Below, one piece after another: positions 1 to 11,760 of a stretch of 64,000 bases of DNA. The stretch is from assembly GCF_014839805.1 (NCBI RefSeq), contig NC_051129.1, positions 1,922,001-1,986,000 on the forward strand, given 5' to 3'. Positions within the stretch are counted from its first letter, which is position 1, and every line of letters starts with the position of its first letter. The notes below the pieces were generated by a model that worked only from the letters and a program-made list of their open reading frames with translations, did not search any database and was not told where the DNA came from. Source of the DNA: Manduca sexta (Eukaryota > Arthropoda > Insecta > Lepidoptera > Sphingidae). The position numbers and the translations under genes were made by a program.

Positions 1-812
1 TAGAGTAAGTACTCACTGCATAAATTCCGGAGCGTACGTTGCAAAATGCAAATTGAAAGTGTCTTAAGAGCTTCTAAACGTTTCATACACCAATTCTAGT
101 CATTTAGATAGTTACTGTAACGGGCCTCCCATCAAAGCATCTACGAGGCGAAGTAATTAAAATCACGGTGAGTTAACTCAAGACGTTGGCACAGGGCCGG
201 ACTAATGGGGCCGGGGGACACGAGGGGGTGATATTCTAAATTGACAACTAAATTGAAGTTTAAGGTATTTTGAATTTAACGAAGTTATGTAAGCTGAGTA
301 GTATTTGGTACATCGTTGTTGTGTGGCTAAAACATCGCAAATGTTCACGAAGACAATTTGTTCTTTTAACTTAGGTCTATAATTAATTGGCAAGTATATC
401 ATATGATGCTACAATGAGACCACGAACTGCTGGTCTGGGTTCAAATAAAAGGTAAAACGATAGAAAAGAAGAGGACATTATTATAAGTGATTTATGATCT
501 CATTCCTTAATATAACGATATGCCACAACAAGCAATTCGTCGAATAAGCGTTTATAATATTTGTCTAAAAATCTTGTTTACTTGAGAATAATAAAGAAAA
601 GCTACAATCCTCTGTTACATATGTACAAGCTACCTATAAACGTTTGTATTGCAGGCAATAAATATCTCAAGAAGGCTGACGCACCAGGTCGAGTGTCTCA
701 TCTATATTTATTTTCTACTAGATTTTTCCCGCCAATTCAGAGTCGTAACTTGCAGGTTCCTATAGGTACACGTTGCGTTATGTTTTCAGAAGATATACAG
801 TTTTACTTATAA
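1..812. other. No gene seen
   Basis: AT-rich sequence without a supported gene. The short open frames here have no recognisable domain, no codon bias and no splice context. No clear repeat was recognised. Confidence 0.5.
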
Positions 813-1000
813 TTTCGCAAAGCTATGCTTAGTTAGAACACAAATTTACTCGATCAGCTGTGTTAGTCAAAATCCGCTATCTTGCCTCCTAATAAGGTTT
901 AAACTAGGAAGCTGGTGATGTTCTTGAGTGCTATTTAAGTAATTCTTAATCACTTTTTAACGCTAAAATAAATTTATAAGTAAGACTGAAAATGTTTACT
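813..1000 (+). repeat. Dispersed repeat, partner at 24745-24920
   Basis: This stretch shares long blocks with 24745-24920, such as ACACAAATTTACTCGATCAG, AATAAGGTTTAAACTAGGAA and TTTATAAGTAAGACTGA. The two copies lie in the same orientation and differ by small indels. No coding potential was seen. It is probably an old non-autonomous transposon, family unknown. Confidence 0.6.
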
Positions 1001-2331
1001 TAGACGAAATACTTTTAGGTTTTTGATCTAAAAAGTTTTAATTCACAGCTCGTATAAATTCTCAAATTTAAAAAAATATTCGACAGACTGCAAGCCGAAA
1101 CAATGTAGCGAAGTTCGACTTAATGCTAGTTTTTTAATATAAAAGATGTCCATAGGCGTTCAGTGACTAATTACCTCTTTGTCAAATAAAAGAATAGCTA
1201 CGAAAAAACTTAAAATAAACACGCTGCAATTAGATAATAGACACTATACTAACTTTTTTAACGTTGGAAATATCAATGCACACGTAATAATTTAGAAGCC
1301 GCTTCGCAAACTTGGTTTAATTAAAAGCAGTAAAAAGGTCTAAAAACAAGCCGCGGGCTGCAGCTGCGCGCTGTCCAACTTCAAAGTTATGTGTCAATTG
1401 TTGGTGTGCAGTTTTACCGCCACGATGTTTGTATTTTGTTCGAATAGTATTTCAATCTTGAAATCTCGTGTGTTTTGAAATGGTGATAGTCTACCACAAT
1501 ATGCGGTTTTTTATGGTTTCGAATGGCAATGAGCTTAGATATTAACTTAATAAGAATCATTTTTATTGAGTCTAAAATATTTAGGACTAAACAACAGTGT
1601 ATTTGAACGCATTGTGTTGATTTGGTAAGGTACTGATTAATTGTTATTACTATTTTAACACTATATTTAATTAAGATATCTAGTTATTAAATCAACCTGT
1701 CGCCGACTACTGCTGGCCTTAGGCCTCCCCAATTGAGCACCATCCTGGTCTTGAACAGGTCGCATTCATTCATTACTATCTGGATTATACGAGTCACCGG
1801 TCCATCGTGCAGCAGGGCTAGTATAAGTATAGTAGGCTATAAAATCCAGTTATTACAAAATTATTCTGCATTTACCTATTTTGAAGATTTGTCGAGGACA
1901 CTACCTACCACAGGTTTATACAATTTGCAACTGCCAATAATATAATTGATAGCTTCTCGGAAAATCCAATCAGTGTCCCGGTGAATAATTTGCATTGCAC
2001 GCATGGAAGGACCAAATTTAATTTGGGAACTAACGCGTCATTTCAGATAATTTTGGGTGTACATAATTAAACTCTTGCGTTAGTTATTATTCTCTAAATT
2101 GATTTTAGGAGGACAGAAAAGAATTGAAGATGGGTAGTTAAAGTGTGGCGGTAACTATTTTTATTTACTCTCGAGTATCGACATTGGGTTGTTAGACCGG
2201 TGAAACCAATATAACCATTCCCCTCATCCGAAAAATCCGATGCGAAAAAAATGGCGGTAACCACCAGGCGTTTTGCGGGTAATTCTTATGAAAGAGATGT
2301 CGAAATAATATAGCGGTATTGATCATCACTA
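1001..2331. other. No gene seen
   Basis: AT-rich unique-looking DNA. The 70-residue open frame near 1733-1945 has no domain and is not flanked by splice sites that join it to anything. The block 2210-2290 (AATGGCGGTAACCACCAGGCG) is GC-richer but was not identified. Confidence 0.45.
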
Positions 2332-2410
2332 ATATTTTTTTAACCGATTTCAAAAAAAGGAGGTTATCAATTTGACGTATATTTTTAATGTTTGTTACTT
2401 CCGGACACAA
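2332..2410 (+). repeat. Fragment of a common lepidopteran repeat (AACCGATTTCAAAAAAAGGAGG)
   Basis: The string TTAACCGATTTCAAAAAAAG, followed by GAGGTTATCAATTTGACGTAT and a T-rich run, matches from memory one end of a very abundant lepidopteran interspersed repeat. Only one end is recognisable. Autonomous partner unknown. Confidence 0.4.
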
Positions 2411-3838
2411 TTATTTATTAACGGATAGAGATTTTTTTATGTATTTGATACAATATGGTGGTGGTCGTAGTGATTCAAATTTGAAAAAAAATATTTGTTT
2501 TTAGGTGGTTTTTGAGGGCGGTTTATTTTTGGACATCTGTGCTTTATTATAAAATATACTTGACAAATATCCTTCGGCATCATTGTAGAACAATAGTGTT
2601 TGAAATTATTAAAGTATTCGAACTTATAGGACAAAGTGAAACAAAGGTTTTTAAAAGATTTTTTATTGTATCAAAAATATTTCTAAGCAGTTATCTAGAC
2701 TATAAATCAAGTAATACTTACAATCTATTACATTAGAAAAATAGAATGTTATAGTTGGCATAACACTTAAAACTAATTTTAGAGTTACTGTTACACGCGT
2801 AGATAAAATTGCAATGAAATTGAAGTATCAATGAATATAAAACAGATAGTCATTTTGTTATGCAAATTATTTTTATAGAAAATTGGAGATCATTCTTAAA
2901 ATTAACATAGATTAGAATTATCTGTATGCTATTAAACTAAATACCTGCCTATTAAAGTATATTGCTCTTCAAGATCAAAGTGCTGAATATTCCACGACTA
3001 TTAAGATTTAGCTCGTCATAAATTAGTCGTTGTATTCAATGATTTGTTATAGTCGCACACGAGAAGAAATGTTTATTTTTATTATATTTGAATAGACACA
3101 TTAATTAAGGAAAATTATGGTATTTTACAAATGTTGGAAAATAATACCACTATTGATTATAAGTATAATGTTACGCCAGTAGTTATTTCTGGAGCATGTT
3201 CTGAAATCACAAATCCAACACCGCTTTTTGTTGAATCAACTCTCGCTACACAAAATATCTGACAAGATGTGACATATTAAAAACTGGAGCGCGAATCCCG
3301 AGCGGGCTCATAACTTAATTATTTTGACATATACTCCTGTCAATTAGCGGCATTGGACGCCCGGGATGAAGTGTTAAATTGTCGTTTTAAACGGTATTTG
3401 CTTCGTGGCTTGGATATTTGGGTTTTAGCCTCAACTGATTTAGTTAGTGTTGAATTTATATTTAGTCCCGCATCTGATTTAATCGGATTTTATCAAATTA
3501 CCGTGGCATCAAACGTTTTTTATACTAAAGCCTGACAAACCAATAGAGAGGTCATTATATAGTAATTAAAACCACGCGAGAATTCTTATAATTCCCATAC
3601 CATCAGGCAATTTAGTTAGCAGTATGGGAAAATTTCTTGTTCGTAAGGAAATAATAACTTATAGGTAATCTTAGGTGCCAAACTCCAGGTCATTTAAAAC
3701 TAACAGTTTGTAAAAACGTGATAAGTGTTCTATGCATTTAAAAAATATAAAACATATTCTCTAACACTTTAGAATTACTGTTTAGTGTTTCAGAAACTCA
3801 CTTACCGCATCGGCAGCCTCTTATATTAACAATTATAT
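2411..3838. other. Downstream flank of the elongase gene, no other gene seen
   Basis: This lies 3' of the minus-strand elongase. It probably holds the 3' UTR next to 3838. The first canonical AATAAA I see on the minus strand is near 3071-3078, about 760 nt past the stop, so the true poly(A) site is not settled. The short open frame at 3353-3535 looks random. Confidence 0.4.
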
Positions 3839-6800
3839 CTAATGAATCTTCATAGCTAACTTATGGTAGTTAGTAACGTTCGTAGAATTACTAATAACCT
3901 TTCCAGCATTAACGATGTCTTTTCTATTGTATTTCTTGATATAGGACTTGACATAGAAATCCCCGAAGAGATACATGAAGAGGACTGTGTTGAAACAGAC
4001 AGTGATGAGCAGAGCTTCGGACGGACGGCACTCTGAGACCATGTGGGTTACGATGGTGTGGATGAACATCAGGGAGAATTGGATCTGGAAAAGGCGGAAT
4101 CTGTATCACTTGTAAAACAGATACACTTTTAGACATCACGCAGACGACGTCAACTTGTTAACGAAATATTGGACAGTTTTCTTATTAGTGTAGTGTTTTT
4201 GACAAGTTCATCATCTGCACGACGCTTTGTGTTCGCAATATTGGATCATGCCCAGTGGCGTAGAAAAGTTGGGGCGGCTTTTGTCTGAGGAGGGAGAATG
4301 GTAGGGGCGTGTTGTTTAAAATTAAAACTAGAACTTAGCCCTTTCTATTTTTTTCGTTTGTATAAGACAGGAGCGGGGTCGTGTCGTTTTTCTTCTTTTT
4401 TTTTTAATGGTCTTTTCTTCATTACGCCACTTGTTATAACCTTATCACTTGAAAGCTTTTATGTTATGAATTCTTTGATAATGAGACATAATATCTAGTA
4501 ACCCAGATTGAGGTGCTCAATGTCCTACAGAGCTTGTATTCTTTCTCGGGTATACCTTATAATAATTAGTAGGTAGTATCATCATTCAAAAACTTACCAA
4601 TTGCATCATAGTAATGTATTTCTTCCACCACAAGTATTTCGTCAGCGATGGGAACACAGAAAGCCCGTAGTACCCATACATCACCACATGGACCAAGGAG
4701 TTGATGACTCCAAGAAATACGGTGATGTCAGTCCTGTTGTATTTGACGATGGCCCACACCAACGACGCCATCATTGCATGGTGGTAGACGTGGAGGAAAG
4801 TCACCTGCTTCTGTTTCTTCCGTAGCACGAAGAACACTGTGTCGAGGAGTTCTACCACCTTGGCGAGGAAATAATAGTGGCTTCCGTCTACTACCTAGGA
4901 AATTGAAATTAATTAAGCAAGCCTCTATTACTATACCGACCCGGGATATCTCCCACTTTGTCAATAAAGAATATAAAGTGACTTCTAAAATTGTGCCTGT
5001 ATACTTTGTGAATTATTGCTAGCTTAAACGGTGAAGGAAAACATCGTGAGGAAACCTGCACACCTAAGAAGGTGTCTATAAGAATTTTAAGGGTGTGTGA
5101 AGTCTATAAATCCGCATTAGAACAGCGTGGTGGACTAAGGCCTAATCCCCCTCAGTAGTAGAGGAGGCCCGTGCCAAGCAGTGGGACAGTATATAATACG
5201 GGGCTGATATTGTTATTATTTATATTATAATTAAGATAAAGTTGTCGCTTTATCAAAATAAAATACTAACGCTAATCTTTTTTTTTACTGACTCAAGTTT
5301 GTCATGATTGTGGATAGCTCTTATTAAAACTGTGTCTAGTAATCAAATTTATATGAGCTAGCTGATTTACCTGTTTTCTAAACTCTTCAGTCTCGCTTAA
5401 ACACCTCGTGTTCCACATTCCATTATTTATTAAAAATCTAAATCCCTGAAACAAATGTTCGTATTAATGAAAGATATTTGAAAATTTTGACAATAGAAAA
5501 GTTTAACTTAAATGGTCGATAGCATGATTGTAATAAACTGCTAAAGATTTTTTCCATAATAGAAGTTATATTAGATAAATCTATATCCGTCTTGGTAAGA
5601 ATGACTTGAAGCAGTATTTTAAAAACTGTTTCATTCCGGTTTGAATAACATTATGAATGCTGTTGTGCCGTATAATGTTTTGTTGGAATCCAGTTACGCG
5701 TAGGGGTAGTCCAACATTATTCTTAAGGTAGTAAAGCCTACGTGGAGGTTCCGGACAATTCAGTGAAACATTTCACGCACCGATAAGATAGAAATTACAT
5801 TAGACAAACCAATTGACTTATAATCTTTAATTAAAACGCAAACCTTCCAAACTAAATTGACCTTTATTCCCAAATCTTACAAGTAATAACCTTGCCAATG
5901 CTGACATTCGATTAACAATCACCTTCCTTGAACCCCAGTTAATTGGGACCCAGGGCTGGGAATTCGAATTAATTAGCGAGAAGTAAACAATACAATCGGG
6001 TCAGTAACCTCAAGTGTCGAAATGTTGAATGCAAACTGAAATGTGAATTTCGTAAGAGTAATATCAATAATCGATTGTTTAATTCTATTGTTATTTGAAT
6101 GATTCTTACATAATAAAGCATTAATACATTAGTCAGAAAATGACGAAGACAATGGTAAATACTACATAGAAATTTTGGGAATCTTTGATCCGCTTTGATT
6201 CGGAAATCGGATTCAAATTAATGAAGTAACAGATATTTTTGCGGTAATTAACATCAAGTGTATTTAAACGAAATAGTTGTGAATCTCATATTCGGCTTAT
6301 TTAAACATCGTTTACAAATTGAATGTTCTAAAAGCAATCTCAAACCTTCATAGGATATAATATTTATTGGTAGTATATGTTTTACATCTGCCAAGATAGC
6401 GACCACCGTACGCAAGGTGTTAAAACCCGCCATAGTGGCCTACGTAAGTGTGTCGCGTTCCTGGATTAGCGTGTATATATCGGGTTCCAACAGGTCGTGT
6501 CGACTGCCGAGGGGTAATCGTCTCTCGTCAGTCGACATTCTCTTGGACCACACTTCACTTACCATCAGGTAGAGTGGGGTCACTATGCCGTGCACGAAAT
6601 CTGTATAGATATATTTTTTATTATTTGTTTAACTAACTAATGACGATATTAACTACTCACCAATTGGAATATATAACAGGATATCATGACTTGCACAGCA
6701 TTATAAACTAATAAAACCTTCTCCAATTTGAACGGCGGTCGTTTCTTCATCAATTCGGGTCCGAATTTGATCACGAACCATAAGTACAGGACCACAATGG

Positions 6801-9236
6801 CGGTTATCACAAATGGTGTGCTCATCAGGAATTTCTGATCGCTGTATTCTCCTGGAAAAACATTTCTTAATAATGTGACTCAAAATAGGGCAACGTTTCT
6901 TACATGGCTCAACATTCATGTCTTCGATTTGATTTGTTTTGTAATGCAAAAACTAACTACAATGTTCTTTTATTATTAAATTTTATAATATAAAGTAATT
7001 AGGATGGTTAAGAAGAATGGTTAAGAAGCCTTATTTTAAATGCGAAAGTTTGTGAAGATTTCATTAAAGTAGTACAGGTAAGCCAGGCCATGGAGCGAGT
7101 TAAAATTAGGGTCAGGATCACATGATCATGATCATGATCAAAGACATCTTTGAGTTACATATGATGGATAATTTGTATTTGGGATAGAACTCAGTGATAA
7201 TATAAGAATTTAGTAGAACAAAAACAGTTTATTGGTTTCAATGCCAAATATTAAAAATACAATTTCGTTTTCATAAATAACAGAGTTTGCAAATATCAGG
7301 CTACAAACTTAAGATTAAAGAATTTAAAATTCAAAATGTAACAACAAACAAAGTAATAAAAACTTTTAACCAAAAATTATCTTTGTATTAAATTACTTAC
7401 CTATTTTTTTTTCTTAGCCGTGGAAACCTATTCAATAATTTAAAACCACCAGACTTTTCTAATACTCAAATGACTGAATTATTAATTTGAAAAGAGGCGG
7501 CATATTTCTTACAATAAGTGGTTGCAGCGGCTAAAATACAAAATACCGTAGGAAGTGTGGTATAGACGCCTTAAGAGGATAGTTGCTCTAATCGTTACAT
7601 AACTTATTTAAAAAATACACAAGTTTAATGTCATAAGGATAGTAGTATGTGCTTCTACATTAGTTCGTATTAAACAGTAAACAGAATTAAACGAGTCCCC
7701 AGTCGGATTCAAGTAAAGAAAAGTTCGTGAATATCGAATTCGGATAACGAATTTGATAAGATTTTAACAAGCCCGTATTATTTTTGTTTTGTAAAGTTAA
7801 TGTTTTGTTTGTTTAATAGCATTTTTAGTAGTGTGTTAAATGTAAATTTCATTACAAGAACCTTTTTTTCTTTAAAACTAGTCTTCCCTTTCCAGTTAAA
7901 AGTATAGGTTAAATATTGATGGAAGATAGACGCTCTTAGGGGGAATAATACAAATATATAAATAAATTAAATAGTTGCAATAGCATTGAATATTAGTTGG
8001 CATTCTAATAAGCCGAATTATTGACAGAAGTACTATTTAAATAGGTGTAAGTCCAACAATCTAAAACAAAAATGATTCCTAAAAACAGAAATTTATTCCG
8101 ATAAGATATAAGTAGTTAATAAAAAGAAAATATTCATTTTTAACTATATTGTATGGTTGGATTGTTAAATTTTGCAAAAAAACTTCATCATATGTGATAA
8201 AAAAATATTGTTATATTTTAATGGCATGTATACTTACACCGAAAAAGTGTATGGAGCTACTATACTCTTATGTTTACTATCCCCATTGTTCGGCTTGATA
8301 ATTGATATAATTTTACTTAGTAAGAAAAATGATTATTTTTTTAATTTCACATGGGAAATTTGCTATAAATATAAAAGCGGCGATAGCCTAGTTGGGTGTG
8401 GAACGGACTTCCGAGACGAATGTCCGCAGGTTCAAATCCCAAGGGCACACACCTCTGACTTTTCTAAAATCATGTGTGTATTCTTTGTGAATTTATCGTT
8501 CGCTTTAACGGTGAAGGAAAACATCGTGAGGAAACCTGCACATCTGAGAAGTTCTCTAAAGGAATTTCGAAGGTGTGTGAAGTCTACCAACCCGCAATAG
8601 GCCAGCGTGGTGGGCTTAGGCCTAATCCCTCTCAGTAGTAGAGGAGGCCTGTGCTCAGCAGTGGGCAAGTATATAATACAGGGCTGATATTATTAATCTG
8701 CTATACTTTCGAAGTTAACATTATTGGAACTTTACAAATGTATTGACAACGGTCCCCACATTAGGCAAGCCTGTATCGTGGGTTCTCGGCTTGATGGTGA
8801 AAAATGGGTACATGATTATATGTAACGACAAATAATAAGAAATAGACGCCCTACTGTGAAAACAGTATGCAAATTTTATAAAAAATAACTCAATGATTCA
8901 TATTTGAAATATTGTTGTGAGATTAACAGCAGATGAGGTGTGGTAATTGCGCTATCTTTGTCACGCACGAAGCGTTACGGCTGGTGACGTCACAATCTAC
9001 TATTTTGTTATTTGACAGTTACACCTTCCATGAAATTTCAAAGGTTTTATTTGACTAGGTTTTGAAAATCCCTTTTCTGTTGGATTTTGGATGAAAAATA
9101 TTTTTCATATTTGCATTAAAAATTATTTAAGTATCCAATGCCCATGAGTATATGAATTTCAGTTACAAGTGATGGTAGATTGCTTACCAGCTCCTTTAAA
9201 GTTCCAGAACACATGTCTATCGTCAATCCTTTCCAT
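3839..9236 (-). CDS. Very-long-chain fatty-acid elongase (ELOVL/ELO family), complete, five coding exons
   Basis: Coding exons on the minus strand: 9236-9188, 6851-6661, 5445-5371, 4894-4598, 4084-3839. All junctions have GT donors and AG acceptors. The lengths (49, 191, 75, 297, 246 nt) sum to 286 codons including TAG, giving 285 residues, a usual ELO length. Motifs seen: FGPELMKKRPPF (46-57), LLVYNAVQV (63-71), KVVELLDTVFFVLRKK (117-132), the catalytic histidine box HVYHH (140-144), NSLVHVVMYGYY (170-181) and ITMMQLIQF crossing the last junction. Several hydrophobic segments fit the multi-pass ER topology. The family condenses fatty acyl-CoA with malonyl-CoA, the first step of each elongation cycle. 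A V in the HxxHH box and the FIELLDTVFF-like region suggest the ELOVL1/4/7 side of the family, an inference. The start ATG (9234-9236) has a good context (AACATGG); the frame is open upstream to a Met at 9389. The C-terminus ends KIH, so the dilysine ER signal is only partial. Introns hold SINE-A copies at 5024-5222 and 8377-8697. Confidence 0.93.
5024..5222 (+). repeat. SINE-A, 5'-truncated copy in elongase intron 3
   Basis: It begins at the AACGGTGAAGGAAAACATCG block and continues through AGCGTGGTGGACTAAGGCC, CAGTAGTAGAGGAGGCCCGT and ATACGGGGCTGATATTGTTA. The tRNA-like head is missing. It lies opposite to the host gene and well inside the intron between exons 5445-5371 and 4894-4598. Confidence 0.85.
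5446..6390. other. Elongase intron 2, unique part
   Basis: AT-rich intron sequence with no exon-like reading frame on the minus strand and no recognised repeat. Confidence 0.5.
6391..6610 (+). repeat. Repeat-D copy in elongase intron 2
   Basis: It shares AAAACCCGCCATAGTG, GTGTGTCGCGTTCC, GAGGGGTAATC, AGTCGACATTCTCTTGGA and the tail GGGTCACTATGCCGTGC with the copy at 36691-36925. The tail also occurs at 27140-27215. The 62-residue open frame inside it is not a host gene. It is probably the 3' part of a non-LTR element. Confidence 0.7.
6860..8376. other. Elongase intron 1, unique part
   Basis: AT-rich intron DNA. It contains a small GATCAT tandem tract near 7117-7140 and no recognised exon. 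A candidate frame at 8172 runs into the SINE and was rejected. Confidence 0.5.
8377..8697 (+). repeat. SINE-A, full-length copy in elongase intron 1
   Basis: A head-to-tail copy of about 321 bp. The tRNA-like head starts GCGGCGATAGCC and carries an RNA polymerase III box A (TAGCCTAGTTGGG, 8384-8396) and box B (GGTTCAAATCC, 8429-8439). A body shared with the other copies follows, then a tail ending ACAGGGCTGATATTATTAAT. A tRNA head plus a LINE-like tail is the standard SINE plan; the tail resembles CR1/Zenon elements as I recall them. A 142-residue open frame partly inside it is accidental. Confidence 0.9.
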
Positions 9237-9479
9237 GTTCACTATTTTTAACACCGGCACATCCCCCGGAGAGGTTCTTAATGCTGTTCGCTCATCGACT
9301 GTCCGGTTTAATACTGTGATTGAGAGTTGTCGTAATGGCATTACAATGGGATTAGGCGTGGTTCTACTGTTAGCGGGAGTGTAAGACAAAGAGAATGATT
9401 AACCTGCATTTGTCAAAATTTGAGTAGGATATCACAGAGTATTGAGAGCTTTGTATCTATAAATTCCGATGGTACATTT

Positions 9480-9710
9480 ATGATTTGCATCCCTTCTGGG
9501 CCGAATTTCAGCCACGACGGTGTATCTCACCGGGAATAGCCAGGTACGTAGGACACACACATATATAGTACACATGTGTGTTCGCCATGCACGGGTGCAA
9601 TCTTTATTCCTTCACTCTGATATTTCGATGAGTCGGCAGTCCGACATGCCCGGAGAAAGATCAGGCGCAAGATCAACAGCTCTACGTGCTTTCCGAGGTA
9701 CGTAACTAAC
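9480..9710 (+). repeat. Repeat-E copy 1
   Basis: Shared with 31430-31648 in the same orientation: GAATTTCxxCCACGxCGGT, TTCCTTCACT, ATTTCGATGAGTCGGCAGTC versus ATAGTTCGGTGAGACGGCAA, TCCGACATGxCCGGAGA, GATCAGGCGCA and GTGCT. It lies about 240 bp upstream of the elongase start codon. The element class is unknown. Confidence 0.65.
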
Positions 9711-11043
9711 ACAACTTCCTGATTTCACTCCAGGACCTCAGCTTCGTATCTCTATCTATGATTTGTTTAGAGGTTATTAACTTTTTGTTAAACCACGCAA
9801 AATGACCGCAACGAGCTGTCCAAAAAACCTTTTTTATACAATTTGTATGACATTGTAGGTAATTTATCTCTACATACTTGCTAAATAACATATAGTCGAC
9901 CTGTTGACAAATGCTTAAACTAAATATCTTTTAAAATTCATTGGTAAATGTTACTCGCAACATGCTTATGAAGATGAGTCATAGTGAATAAACGGATAAG
10001 TAGGAAATCTTTCTTGTGTAATTTTTAGGCAGGTACACCCATAAGCCATAGTCAGCTAGATCATAAAACATCACTTTAACATATTTTATGACAATACGCT
10101 GACAGTTAGACCGTACCACACAAATCAGATTATGATTCTAATTAAATTCCAATTGGCCAATGTTCCGAACTTGGCATTGTTTACCTCCAAATGACATTGT
10201 ATGCAAATACTCAACGTCATTGTTTCGGTATATTTATTTTTATGAAACAAGGAATTTTCAAGAGAATATTTCTTTTGTTTCCTTTTTAATCATAAAGGCT
10301 AAGGATATAACGAGTCGAAGATTGTTTGATGTCGCAAAGAAAATTGGTAAAAAATTTACTCTCAACATTAAAATATATATTTTTGGTTTGATGTAAATAC
10401 TTTTTAAGTGTCAATTTTTAAATCTTTTTTTTTGCGTAATAGCCAAAACATTAAGACGTAGCGCTCTAACTCAAAATTACGAATTTAGTAATTTTGTCTA
10501 TTGTAAGTTCGATATTCACAGCAATTATTATTAAGTTATTCATGTTATTTAAAAGTAAATACGTTTTTAAAAAATATTTATAACCTTGATTAAAATAAAA
10601 GACATGAGCAAAGTCCGTTTTCCATAAAATTCTTATTTTGAAATTGAAATTAAGTTCAATAGCAGTAATGAATTTCTGAAAACAGAGTACGTCATGTTAT
10701 ATTGAAAAAACATTTTTATTTAAAATAAGAATGGAGGATTTACAGTGCAGTTTTAATTTCTCTCACGTTGCGTTTTCAAAACCCTTTACCGCGTATTACA
10801 AAGCACTTTTACGTGAAAATATTAAACACGCTGTAATGAGAAACTTGTATATTTGTTACGTTTTATAAAGAAGAGGGATTTTCATTATGTCTCTTTGAGA
10901 CGCCATATTTCCTGTCCAGATCATTGTTATATCTAGTGTAATCACGGTTTCAGACGTATAAAACATTTACTCACACCTTTTATGGGCGGTAGAGGATGCA
11001 AAAAAGTATTTGACTATTTTTGATTTTGTGCATTTTTTAATAT
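9711..11043. other. No gene seen
   Basis: AT-rich DNA upstream of the elongase. No repeat or coding exon was recognised. The 78-residue frame near 10160 has no domain. Confidence 0.45.
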
Positions 11044-11382
11044 GTAGACTTCACACACCTTCGAAATTCCTATAGAGAACTTCTCGGATGTGCAGATTTC
11101 CTCACCATGGTTTCCTTCACTGTTAAAGCGAACGATAAATTCACAAAGAATACACATATGATTTTTTAGAAAAGTCAGTGGTGTGTGCCCTTGTGATTTG
11201 TACCTGCGGACATTCGTCTTGGCAGACCGTTCCACACACAACTAGGCTATCGCGCGCTACCAACCGTCTACCAACCCGCACTAGGCCAGCGTGGTGGACT
11301 AAGGCCTAATCCCTCTCAGTAGTAGAGGAGGCCCGTGCTCAGCAGTGGGCAAGTATATAATACAGGGCTGATATTATTATAA
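11044..11382. repeat. SINE-A with inverted 5' half (head minus, tail plus)
   Basis: 11044-11257 is the SINE-A head and body on the minus strand, cut at the block GAAGTCTAC. It is followed directly by the SINE-A tail on the plus strand (11266-11382), which starts at the same block, GTCTACCAACCCGC. The two parts together account for nearly one whole SINE whose 5' part has been flipped. This is the layout produced by twin priming during LINE-driven insertion. The 75-residue frame at 11014-11241 is antisense to this head. Confidence 0.8.
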
Positions 11383-11523
11383 ATTATATAAGGGCACGGC
11401 AAAGTGGACCTTATGGTAAATGGAGTGAGTTCAGTTCAGTTCGGCCTTTGGGGGAGGCGAACCGGGCAATCGCGCTTACAGGGGCCTCGTGGCGCCTTAG
11501 AGGACCTTTTTTAGACTCTTTTT
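11383..11523. other. GC-richer spacer between SINE-A pieces
   Basis: It contains CGGCCTTTGGGGGAGGCGAA and GGGGCCTCGTGGCGCC. This is unlike the AT-rich surroundings and was not recognised. It may be part of an older transposon. Confidence 0.35.
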
Positions 11524-11732
11524 GTAGACTTCACACACCTTCGAAATTCCTATAGAGAACTTCTCAGATGTGCAGATTTCCTCACGATGTTTTCCTTCAC
11601 CGTTAAAGCGAACGATAAATTCACAAAGAATACACACATGATTTTTTAGAAAAGTCAGAGGTGTGTGCCCTTGGGATTTGAACGGACATTCGTCTTGGCA
11701 GTCCGTTCCACACCCAACTAGGCTATCGCCGC
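11524..11732 (-). repeat. SINE-A head, truncated at the same point
   Basis: A second minus-strand SINE-A head and body. It starts at GTAGACTTCACACACC exactly as in the neighbouring copy and ends at the head GGCGATAGCC. A few bases are missing before box B (GATTTGAACGGACATT). No tail lies next to it. An AT dinucleotide tract follows at 11736-11760. Confidence 0.8.
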
Positions 11733-11760
11733 TTTTTTATAATATATATATATAATTTAT

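Noticed and set aside
4601..5022. Plus-strand and alternative minus frames over the elongase exon
   Set aside because: Shadows of the HVYHH exon in other frames.
8172..8600. 142-codon open frame with a hydrophobic start
   Set aside because: Its second half is translated SINE-A and it lies in an elongase intron. No domain.
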